Shown: piece after piece, positions 1 to 6,659 of the stretch
Layout: every line of letters begins with the position of its first letter
How positions within the stretch are numbered: the first letter of the stretch is position 1
Assembly: GCA_964644705.1 (NCBI GenBank)
Contig: CAZXYF010000061.1
Span: 1-15,869, forward strand
DNA from: CAZXYF01 sp964644705
GTDB taxonomy: Bacteria > Planctomycetota > Brocadiia > SM23-32
Reading direction: 5' to 3'
DNA length: 15,869 nt
Notes under the pieces: generated by a model
Told to the model about the DNA's origin: nothing
The model's input: the letters and a program-made list of their open reading frames with translations, nothing else
The model's database searches: none
Translations under genes and position numbers: made by a program

Positions 1-140
1 GGATTTACTTGATTGTTCGGCCTTCTGTGTAGGTTGAAACCTAAGGATCTCCGGGGCAAGCCCGGAGGATTTATTGGGGTTTCGTCCCGGTTTGGTTAGG
101 TTGAAACCTGAGGAACCCCGCGGCAAGCGCGGGGGATTCT
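1..140 (+). repeat. tandem twin-hairpin repeat array (partial unit plus two units)
   Basis: Two units start with AGGTTGAAACCT at 31 and 98, giving a period of 67 nt. The window also opens with GGATTTA, which recurs at 67-73 (period 66), so 1-30 is probably the tail of a preceding unit. Each unit carries a small hairpin (AGGT/ACCT arms, TGAA loop) and then a strong 7-bp hairpin with a GCAAG loop. The arms are CTCCGGG/CCCGGAG at 49-67 and CCCCGCG/CGCGGGG at 116-134. The arm sequences differ but pairing is kept, as expected for a structure under selection. The spacer between units is not conserved. I see a REP-like intergenic array that probably continues to the left; its function is unknown. 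Confidence 0.65.
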
Positions 141-798
141 GACTATACGATACAGCAAGATAAGAGTTGAAGACCTTAGAACAATTATACACAACCGCTT
201 AAGTCAAGCGGGCCTTCATAAGTATCCTAACGTTTCAGGCACGCGTCTATGGATTCTGTTCTCACGCTGTCCCGCTCGGATGATACAGTGATACACTGAT
301 TCAAGGATACAAAGGTCCAAACTGAATCCCTGCATCCCTGTGTCTTGCACAGAGCACTCTCTCAAGAACGGGTTACCAGAAGCCGCTAAACATTAGGTTA
401 TTAATGACAATCCGCTTCCCCCGAACATTTCACAAACCCCTGGCGCACTGACGACTCGTGAAATGTTCGGATTGACCACCTATATTATATGCGGTGCGGG
501 AGGGCTCGCCAAATTGTGGGTCATGTTTTCAATCCGGAATTGTAGGGGCAGTGAGGGAGAAGGCATGTATCCACGGGGAAATGGGGGAGAGGGGCCATTA
601 GAGTACATTGAAATGCGTGGGGCGTTCTCCTACACTTGTACCTGATTAGCGAATATGGAGCATGACGATTTTCCGAAAACACATGTATGAACGCCCTGTT
701 TGGGCTGTTGATTGGGGTTCGAAAACTCACGGAAAAAGATGCGCAAAGAACGCGATAGCGCCCTGCCAAAAGGCCCTATCGTTTTCGTGGTACGCTGG
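141..798. other. gene-free intergenic region
   Basis: I see no convincing gene in this stretch: the short open frames lack ribosome binding sites and family-like composition. It holds a small perfect hairpin (CCGCTT at 195-200 with AAGCGG at 206-211). A stretch at 302-332 (CAAGGATAC followed by ACTGAATCCCTG) recurs in inverted orientation at 3898-3944. An inverted repeat TTTTCCG (669-675) / CGGAAAA (730-736) encloses a GCCC/GGGC hairpin at 693-705, and CGAAAACNCA occurs twice (674-683 and 720-729). None of these matches an RNA family I recognise. Confidence 0.5.
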
Positions 799-867
799 CC
801 TGAGTACATAGGGACAAGCCCCGCAAGCAGGTCATCACAAAGCGCGCGTTGTTCACTGAATATTTAC
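799..867 (+). repeat. dispersed ~68-nt element, copy 1 (upstream of argH)
   Basis: This segment aligns with the minus strand of 15578-15645. The shared blocks, in the same order and spacing, are CCTGA, GGGACAAGCCC, a GC(A)AGCAGGTC block, an 18-19 nt variable stretch, and TCACTGAATA(T/C)TTAC. CCTG and CAGG form outer arms around a hairpin with an ACAAG loop, although in this copy the inner stem is only GGG/CCC. It ends 94 bp before argH and reads in the direction of argH. It may be an intergenic repeat family member or an upstream regulatory element; sequence alone does not decide. Confidence 0.6.
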
Positions 868-898
868 TGATCCGGATTGTAACTGTGTTTGAGGCAGG

Positions 899-927
899 AT
901 GACAAAACATTGTATGTTATGTATTAG
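899..927 (+). promoter_or_regulatory. possible argH promoter (ATGACA-N17-TATTAG)
   Basis: ATGACA at 899-904 and TATTAG at 922-927 are separated by 17 nt and lie about 35 bp before the argH start. An overlapping alternative is TTGAGG (889-894) with TATGTT (913-918), spacing 18. Both are imperfect sigma-70-like matches in an AT-rich stretch. Confidence 0.3.
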
Positions 928-961
928 TGTTTTACGTATTATCTTAATCCAATGGTAAAAT

Positions 962-2365
962 ATGGTTAGTGAAAAAAAGAAACTATGGGGCGGACGGTTC
1001 GAGAAGGAAACTGATCGGGAGGTCGAAGCTTTTAGCGAATCAGTCTCTTTCGATAGCAGACTGTATGAGGAAGATATCCGGGGAAGTATTGCCCATGCGG
1101 AGATGCTGAAGCGTTGTGGGTTCCTGACTGAATCAGAACTGGTTCAGATTCGTTCGGCCCTCAAAGAAATTCGGGAGGAGATCGAGGCGGGAAGTTTTGA
1201 GTTCAAGCAGGAACACGAAGATATTCACATGAACATAGAGGCCGCCCTCATCGAACGTATAGGGGAGCCCGGTCTGAAACTGCATACCGCCCGGAGTCGG
1301 AATGACCAGGTCGCCTGTGATCTTCGGTTGTGGGTCCGAAAGGCCATAGATGAAACGAACCAGTTAGTTGAGCGGTGCCAGGCAGCCCTGGTTGAACGAG
1401 CGGAGGTTTTTGATGACGTAATGACGCCGGGGTGCACCCATCTGCAACATGCTCAACCGGTTTTGCTCGCTCATCAGCTCCTCGCCTACGTCGAAAAGTT
1501 TCAGCGAGACAGGTCCCGGTTGAGTGACTGCCGTAAGCGGGTGAATGTAAGCCCTCTCGGTGCGGGAGCACTGGCCGGAACAACTCTCCCGACGGAACCG
1601 GATTTCACCGCACGCCAGCTTGGTTTTGACGGTCATTGTCGCAACAGTATTGACGCTGTGAGCGATCGCGATTTCGCCATAGAGTATGTGTTTTGTCTGA
1701 GCAATATTGCAATGCACATGTCCCGTCTGGCGGAGGAATGGCTGTTATGGGCCACGCCGGAATACAACTTCATTGATCTGGACGAATCCTTCTGTACCGG
1801 CTCCAGTATCATGCCCCAGAAGAAGAACCCGGATGTGCTGGAGTTAATCCGGGGCAAAACGGGGCGGGTGTACGGCCAGCTCACGCACTTACTGACGCTG
1901 GTGAAGGGGCAGCCACTGGCGTATAACCGGGACATGCAGGAGGATAAACAGTCAGTGTTTGAAGCCTCGGATCAGGTGCAGGAATCGCTCGGCATTCTCG
2001 GGGATCTCATCAGCCGAACGACCTTTAAAGAAGAACGGATGGAGGAGGCAGCAAAGGAGGGGCATACGGACGCCACGGCTCTGGCGGAGTATCTGGTTGG
2101 ACGCGGCATGGCGTTCCGGGAGGCTCACCACGCCGTGGGCAACGCGGTGCGGAAAGCGGCCTCGCGCGGGGAGTCCCTCTCTGATCTCAGCCTGGAAGAA
2201 CTGAAGGGATTCAGCGAACTTATCGCAGAGGATGTGTTTGAGGTGCTGGGAGCGGAAAACTGCATCCGGCGTTATCGGTCCCCTGGCTCCTCATCGCCGG
2301 CGGAGGTAGAAAAGCAGATACAGCGTTGGAAAGACAGTCTCGACATGAGTGAAATGGAATCGTAA
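962..2365 (+). CDS. argH: argininosuccinate lyase
   Basis: Cytosolic lyase that splits argininosuccinate into arginine and fumarate, the last step of arginine biosynthesis; homotetramer of the fumarase/aspartase superfamily. The 467-residue protein has full family length. It opens with the typical KLWGGRF block (residues 8-14), carries TARSRNDQ in the substrate-binding region, THLQHAQP with the conserved His160, and the superfamily signature GSSIMPQKKN at residues 280-289, whose Ser282 matches the catalytic serine on the mobile loop. The start ATG is chosen because family homology begins within the first ten residues; no strong Shine-Dalgarno sequence precedes it. No argG, argF or other arginine gene lies next to it, so it appears monocistronic. 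It converges on the HD-domain gene with only 53 bp between stops. Confidence 0.97.
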   Translation: MVSEKKKLWGGRFEKETDREVEAFSESVSFDSRLYEEDIRGSIAHAEMLKRCGFLTESELVQIRSALKEIREEIEAGSFEFKQEHEDIHMNIEAALIERIGEPGLKLHTARSRNDQVACDLRLWVRKAIDETNQLVERCQAALVERAEVFDDVMTPGCTHLQHAQPVLLAHQLLAYVEKFQRDRSRLSDCRKRVNVSPLGAGALAGTTLPTEPDFTARQLGFDGHCRNSIDAVSDRDFAIEYVFCLSNIAMHMSRLAEEWLLWATPEYNFIDLDESFCTGSSIMPQKKNPDVLELIRGKTGRVYGQLTHLLTLVKGQPLAYNRDMQEDKQSVFEASDQVQESLGILGDLISRTTFKEERMEEAAKEGHTDATALAEYLVGRGMAFREAHHAVGNAVRKAASRGESLSDLSLEELKGFSELIAEDVFEVLGAENCIRRYRSPGSSSPAEVEKQIQRWKDSLDMSEMES

Positions 2366-2418
2366 TAGTCCGGTTTGTGCGAGTGCGCAACGTGGCGGTC
2401 TATCCTGCATCTTCCGGA

Positions 2419-3726
2419 TCAAAAGTTCTGAAGCTCATTGGCGTATCCGAAGATGTTCTCACAGATCTGCCCCGCGCGTTCTCTTTGCTGCGCCAGCTGG
2501 GGAGCGACAAAAACGTAAAATTTCCACATCGCCCGGTGCTGTTGTTTAAGAACCTGGATTTCAGCAGTGTTAATGTCAGAGAACCTCTCCAGGGAATTCT
2601 GTCCGGCCAGGACGGGCATGTTGGCTTCTTTGAGCGCCATTTTTTCAGGGGAACAGTAAATTGCCACCTGGTGTGGCTGACCGTTCAGCTCCTCGGCAAT
2701 GCGTTGCTCGGTCGTTTTACGCTCCCCGTTTCGGTCGTCATGATATCGCTGAACGAGCTCGTGAAGGGCCTCTTCCCCAATGTTGCGGGTGAGTAGGTAC
2801 GATCGTTTGTATAGAGCCCGGTTCTGGAGCCCGTCGAGGAGGGAGGTCAGCCCCTCGTCCTGACCGTAGCAGCGTCGGAGGTAAGCGGGCATGGCATCGT
2901 CGGAAAGGCGGAAAAACTCACCTTCTTCCATGCCGTGCTGGAGGGCCCGCTCGACGGCTTTGGAGATCATTACGCCGGAAGAAATTTTGGCATGATGGTA
3001 ATAGACACGCTCGCTCAACACGTAGCGGATACGCAGAAGATTTGTTATCTCGGTGAGAGCATCACGGCGGAACAGTCCATTGCGGTGCAAAATAAGCCGG
3101 AGTTCTCCATCCTGGACCGTAAAATAGCTGAAAACCCGTTCATCGTATTCCTGAGACAACCCACAGTAATAATTGTCACGCTGCAGGTAGTCCAGCAAAT
3201 CCGCACAGATGGTACCGCTGACGATTTGTCGAAGGTAGCGTTTTTCGGGCGGCATGGGTTCATCGGGGTTGAGTATTTGTAGAGCAAGCCGTCCGGCCTC
3301 CGTTCCCTGCAGCACATCAGCACATGGTCCTGATCGGAGAAAGTGGTTGTATCGCGTGAGGCTACGATCATGACGCGGCATCAGCTTTCGTTCGTCTTCA
3401 AAGGTGTGGCCATAGGGGATATGTGTGACATCATGAGCAAGAGACGCCAGGGCGACAGCATCTTTTTCCACCCGGGAGAAACTGTATTCATCACGGCGCT
3501 GGATGCTTTGCATTATTTGTTTGGCCATCCAGCAGGTTCCGAGGCTATGTTCGAACCGGCTGTGTTGCGCACCCGGGTAGACGAAATAGGCCGTACCCAG
3601 CTGTCGTATTCCCCGAAGACGTTGAATGGGAGCGGTGTCAATAAGTTCAAGCTCAAGCGGCGTAAGGCGAATATCCTTGTGCACCGGGTCGCGAAGGGTC
3701 TTGGTACGATTGTGAGATGTGTGCAT
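2419..3726 (-). CDS. HD-domain phosphohydrolase (SAMHD1/YdhJ-like family)
   Basis: Predicted metal-dependent HD phosphohydrolase of 435 residues, of the group related to dNTPases such as SAMHD1 and to bacterial COG1078-type proteins. The N-terminus has the family start (RDPVHKDIRLTPLE, then IQRLRGIRQLG). The metal ligands are visible: His60 in HSRFEHSLGT, the His98-Asp99 pair in LAHDVTHIPYGH, and Asp176 in the ADLLDYLQRD block. The usual HDIGH reads HDVTH here, with a following GHTFEDE, suggesting a distinct subfamily. Substrate cannot be deduced; nucleotides are likely, but dNTP hydrolysis is unproven. The ATG at 3726 lacks a clear ribosome binding site, and the sequence 17 nt upstream is lost in the N gap, so promoter and neighbours are unknown. 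It is encoded opposite argH. Confidence 0.88.
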   Translation of the reverse strand: MHTSHNRTKTLRDPVHKDIRLTPLELELIDTAPIQRLRGIRQLGTAYFVYPGAQHSRFEHSLGTCWMAKQIMQSIQRRDEYSFSRVEKDAVALASLAHDVTHIPYGHTFEDERKLMPRHDRSLTRYNHFLRSGPCADVLQGTEAGRLALQILNPDEPMPPEKRYLRQIVSGTICADLLDYLQRDNYYCGLSQEYDERVFSYFTVQDGELRLILHRNGLFRRDALTEITNLLRIRYVLSERVYYHHAKISSGVMISKAVERALQHGMEEGEFFRLSDDAMPAYLRRCYGQDEGLTSLLDGLQNRALYKRSYLLTRNIGEEALHELVQRYHDDRNGERKTTEQRIAEELNGQPHQVAIYCSPEKMALKEANMPVLAGQNSLERFSDINTAEIQVLKQQHRAMWKFYVFVAPQLAQQRERAGQICENIFGYANELQNF

Positions 3727-3742
3727 GGGTGGTTGTGAGTTG

Positions 3743-3842
3743 NNNNNNNNNNNNNNNNNNNNNNNNNNNNNNNNNNNNNNNNNNNNNNNNNNNNNNNNNN
3801 NNNNNNNNNNNNNNNNNNNNNNNNNNNNNNNNNNNNNNNNNN
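3743..3842. other. assembly gap (100 N)
   Basis: Exactly 100 consecutive N, the conventional placeholder for a scaffold gap of unknown size. Related heptamer-type sequence occurs on both sides (TGGTTGTGAGTTG just before it, and AACTC heptamers at 4100-4134), which suggests that the repeat broke the assembly. Confidence 0.98.
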
Positions 3843-4144
3843 TGCGTGTCTATATTGTACGTGGAGGAATCAGTTCCATCGAAAACGTCCAGATATACAG
3901 GGATTCAGTCATGCACAGATCCCACATACATCCGTGTATCCTTGTACCTTTGAATGTCAGACTTTTTTTGACTGCTGGAGTCCATGTTTCACCGGAAAAA
4001 TCCGAGAAGACTTACCAAAACCGCTCAGCATTCCCGCGGCCGCGGGGACAAAGAGCAATACACACCGAACCGCTATTCTGCACGAAACGCTGCCGCCCAT
4101 TAACTCACAACTCTTAACTCTCACCTCACAACTCACCCTGCCGT
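3843..4144. other. gene-free region downstream of scpB
   Basis: No supportable gene. It contains an inverted partial copy of the sequence seen near 302-332 (3898-3944), a run of seven T at 3963-3969, a perfect 14-nt palindrome CCCGCGGCCGCGGG at 4033-4046, and the heptamer repeats listed separately. The palindrome lies about 100 nt beyond the scpB stop but has no loop and no adjacent T-tract, so I do not call it a terminator. Confidence 0.5.
4100..4134 (+). repeat. degenerate heptamer tandem repeat (NNAACTC)x5
   Basis: Five consecutive 7-nt units read TTAACTC, ACAACTC, TTAACTC, TCACCTC, ACAACTC. The same heptamer type appears in opposite orientation on the other side of the assembly gap (complement of 3728-3742). 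It ends immediately before the scpB stop region. Confidence 0.7.
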
Positions 4145-4852
4145 TTACCCCTCATTGGTTTTGAGATCTTCCAGGCTGGGGAGTTCATCCACGGACGCCA
4201 GGCCAAAGGCATCCAGAAATTCATCGGTCGTACCGTAGAGCAGGGGGCGGCCAAGTTCCTCGCTACGTCCCACGACTTTTACCAGAGATTTTTCGATGAG
4301 CGAACGCAGGATATATCCGCTCTGCACCCCACGAATATCCTCGATGTCGGCTCGCAGTACTGGCTGCCGGTAGGCCACAATAGCGAGTGTTTCCATGGCG
4401 GCCTGACTCAAACTGTCGGTTTGCTCCTTTTTACGGAGTTTGCCAACCCACGTATCGAACTGGGGCCGTGTCAGCAGGCGGTGACCACCGGAAATCTCCT
4501 CGATGGTGTAGGGCTTTTCATTTTCCCGGTATTCGGCCTGCAGAGCCTCGATGCACTTGTTTACGGTGCTCTTGCTGCCGGCGCCGGAGAGTTTGGAAAG
4601 ACGATGAGTGCTGAGGGGTTCGGCGGCGGCAAACAGGAGGGCCTCACATATGGTTTTTATCTCGTCAAAATCCAACTCACCCGGCTGAGGAGGAATGGTT
4701 GCCTCCGATTTCTCCGCTGTTTCATCGTTTCGTTCTTCATCGGCAGCGGATTCGTCTATCTCACGGGCATCGTCGATGGATATGATACGCTCCTCGTCCT
4801 CTTGCCCTGATTCTTCAGGCCCCTGATCCTGATTGTCATCCTGGTTGGACAT
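4145..4852 (-). CDS. scpB: segregation and condensation protein B
   Basis: ScpB is the paired winged-helix kleisin-associated subunit of the Smc-ScpAB condensin complex, which compacts and helps segregate the chromosome in the cytoplasm. Of 235 residues, about 64-128 form the first winged helix (DEIKTICEALLFAAAEPLS) and about 147-213 the second, with the typical block LAIVAYRQPVLRADIEDIRG (157-175) and a GRPLLYGTT beta-wing. Residues 1-60 are an extra, highly acidic, probably disordered extension, which explains the length above the usual 180-200. The start ATG is preceded by GGGAAAG. The gene starts 14 nt after the rnfG stop and is thus the likely last gene of the rnf operon. The usual partner scpA is not in the window. 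Confidence 0.95.
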   Translation of the reverse strand: MSNQDDNQDQGPEESGQEDEERIISIDDAREIDESAADEERNDETAEKSEATIPPQPGELDFDEIKTICEALLFAAAEPLSTHRLSKLSGAGSKSTVNKCIEALQAEYRENEKPYTIEEISGGHRLLTRPQFDTWVGKLRKKEQTDSLSQAAMETLAIVAYRQPVLRADIEDIRGVQSGYILRSLIEKSLVKVVGRSEELGRPLLYGTTDEFLDAFGLASVDELPSLEDLKTNEG

Positions 4853-4866
4853 AATTCTTTCCCGGT

Positions 4867-5595
4867 CTATTTTTTGCTGGCTTCCGTGCTTGAGTCATAA
4901 TTCGTGGTCCCTTTCTCATACAGATCATGCGTTTTTTGTATAAGGCTCTGTGCTGCGTTCCGGACGGCCTGCGTTGTGCCGCGGCTGGTGATTGTCGCTC
5001 CCGTAATGGGAGTGATCCCGCTATCACCTCCCTTGTTTACCTTCAGATCGTTGAGGCGCATGTTGTTGAACTGTGTCTGGAAGTCGGGTCGTGCCTGGTC
5101 CCCACTACCTCCGTATCCCATGAGGGCCGCCCACAGTGACACATCCTTTTCCACCTTGTTAATGTTCTCTCCCAGCCCGGGCGTCTCCTGGCTGGAAACG
5201 ACGGCGGCGCGATAAATGGTGGGATTGTTTGGAAGAGGGGCCCTGGCAGTATCGGCATCGATGGAGACGAGAACGGTTATCTCACTCTGATATCCGCGTG
5301 CTTTTGCCCGGGCAACATATCGCACCCCATCGTCTATGGATGCGACGTAAAAATCGCTCTTTCCCATCTCCTTTTCCTCGTCCAGGGTACGCACATCCGT
5401 TGCATTGCCCAGAACGTTTTCAAGACTCTTAAAGAACATCTTGTCCTTGTTTTTCGCTATCCGCGTTTTATTGGCGACGTAGAGAACGCTAATTCCCGCT
5501 GCGCTGGCAATGCACACGCACATGAGGACGGATGAGTAAACCAGCGCTTTGCGCAGAAGTGATGTGCTGGATTGTGAGTCGGAGTTGTTGCTCAT
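4867..5595 (-). CDS. rnfG: Rnf electron transport complex subunit G (flavoprotein)
   Basis: RnfG (RsxG) is a membrane-anchored subunit whose soluble FMN-binding domain faces the periplasm and passes electrons within the ferredoxin:NAD+ oxidoreductase. The 242-residue protein has one membrane segment (about residues 18-40), the conserved ETPGLGE block (137-143) and a flavinylation motif TGATITS. Its Thr201 is the expected site for covalent FMN attached by an ApbE-type transferase. I chose ATG 5595 rather than the upstream in-frame ATG at 5652: it overlaps the rnfD stop as ATGA, has GGAG at the right distance, and begins family-like sequence. The overlap implies translational coupling to rnfD. 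The C-terminus is slightly long and Ser/Thr-rich. Confidence 0.93.
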   Translation of the reverse strand: MSNNSDSQSSTSLLRKALVYSSVLMCVCIASAAGISVLYVANKTRIAKNKDKMFFKSLENVLGNATDVRTLDEEKEMGKSDFYVASIDDGVRYVARAKARGYQSEITVLVSIDADTARAPLPNNPTIYRAAVVSSQETPGLGENINKVEKDVSLWAALMGYGGSGDQARPDFQTQFNNMRLNDLKVNKGGDSGITPITGATITSRGTTQAVRNAAQSLIQKTHDLYEKGTTNYDSSTEASKK

Positions 5596-6593
5596 TGTGG
5601 TGCTCCACTTGGTTTCGGAGTTGCTGATCCATAAACGTTTGGCCGGCACCATCGATCAATGAGGGGCACGGCCGTATTCATGATGATAATGGAATAGGCC
5701 ACCCCTTCGGGATATCCGCCGTACAGCCGGATGACGGAGACGAGCACACCGCAACCGATTGCAAAAATGATCCGTCCCGTTGGTGTTATCGGGGTGGTGA
5801 CCATGTCCGTGGCCATGAAAAAAGCGCCGATGAAAAGTCTGCCCGAAAGGACGTGATAAAACGGGTCATTGATCCAGGATGGGGCGGCCGCGCTTTTGGC
5901 CGGCAACAGGGCGGTCAGCGCGAAAACGGTGCCAATATAGAAAAGGGGGATACGCCAGTCAACGCGGCGTCGGGCGATCAAGTAGATGCCCCCTATTAGA
6001 AGGGCGAGTTTGCATGTTTCCCCAAGGCTGCCGCCGATCCCGTTACCCGTGAAGAGATCGATGTAATCGGGATGGATTGGGTTCTCCTGGAACAATGGGC
6101 TTGCCTGAGTGGTGGCATCCGAGATGCCGTTTCCGCCAACCAGGTAATTGGGGATGGTCCATTTGGAGAGGCTGACTTCGGTCGGGTACGCAAACTGCAC
6201 GAACACCCGGCCGGCCAGAGCTGGATTCCAGATGTTGTGGCCCAGTCCGCCAAAACAGTGCTTGACCAGGGCTATGGCAAATACCGATGCCACGGCGAAG
6301 ACGAACCACGCTGCCGAGGGAGGGAGAACCATGGCCACGAGAAGGCCGGTCACTGCTGCACTTCCATCCGCTGCTTGATGCAGGGGTTTGGAACGGAGTT
6401 TCAGGCATACCAGCTCCGCCCCTTCCGCAGCACAGAGGCTGATCAAATAGGCCAGGATGGCCTGCTGGCCGAAAAAATAGATGCTGGCCGCAATCGCGGG
6501 AGCGAGGGCGACCACGACGCTCCACATGATGCGGTTGATCGAATCTTCGTCCTGAAGGTGGGGTGATCCTGTGACGAGCAGTCTATCTTGCAT
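5592..6593 (-). CDS. rnfD: Rnf electron transport complex subunit D
   Basis: RnfD (RsxD) is the polytopic inner-membrane subunit, related to NqrB, that carries covalent FMN and takes part in ion translocation. The 333-residue protein shows multiple membrane helices and family blocks: VTGLLVAMVLPPSAAW (81-96), GGLGHNIWNPALAGR (115-129), TDMVTTPITPTGR (262-274), and IRLYGGYPEGVAYS (288-301). The FMN attachment region reads D159-A-T-T-Q-A-S165-P-L. The family pattern is D-x-x-S/T-(G/Q)-A-T-P-L, so the acceptor position is serine here. The start is ATG 6593, 66 nt after the rnfC stop; its ribosome binding site is weak. The 3' end overlaps rnfG by 4 nt. Confidence 0.94.
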   Translation of the reverse strand: MQDRLLVTGSPHLQDEDSINRIMWSVVVALAPAIAASIYFFGQQAILAYLISLCAAEGAELVCLKLRSKPLHQAADGSAAVTGLLVAMVLPPSAAWFVFAVASVFAIALVKHCFGGLGHNIWNPALAGRVFVQFAYPTEVSLSKWTIPNYLVGGNGISDATTQASPLFQENPIHPDYIDLFTGNGIGGSLGETCKLALLIGGIYLIARRRVDWRIPLFYIGTVFALTALLPAKSAAAPSWINDPFYHVLSGRLFIGAFFMATDMVTTPITPTGRIIFAIGCGVLVSVIRLYGGYPEGVAYSIIIMNTAVPLIDRWCRPNVYGSATPKPSGAPQ

Positions 6594-6659
6594 GTCCTGT
6601 ACAGCCTTTCGATAGTTGTACGAAGCTATGTCTCAGACGTCCTGATTTCTGGTTGTAAA

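Noticed and set aside
1..140. CRISPR array, suggested by GTTGAAAC-like words and regular spacing
   Set aside because: The two repeats differ in the stem sequence and the spacer is only about 24 nt. CRISPR repeats within an array are nearly identical. No cas gene is present.
669..737. tRNA-like segment with GGTTCGAAA T-loop and complementary ends
   Set aside because: The interior is only 54 nt, the anticodon and D arms do not form, and no CCA or acceptor stem of correct geometry is present.
463..769. Short open frames on both strands (463-645 +, 521-769 -)
   Set aside because: No ribosome binding sites, no family resemblance and mutual overlap; these look like random open frames.
857..870. 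ARG-box-like palindrome TGAATATTTACTGA upstream of argH (12 of 14 positions)
   Set aside because: The same sequence, TCACTGAATAYTTAC, is part of the dispersed element also found upstream of purC. It is therefore better explained by the repeat than by an ArgR site. A match of this quality is also expected about once by chance in the window.
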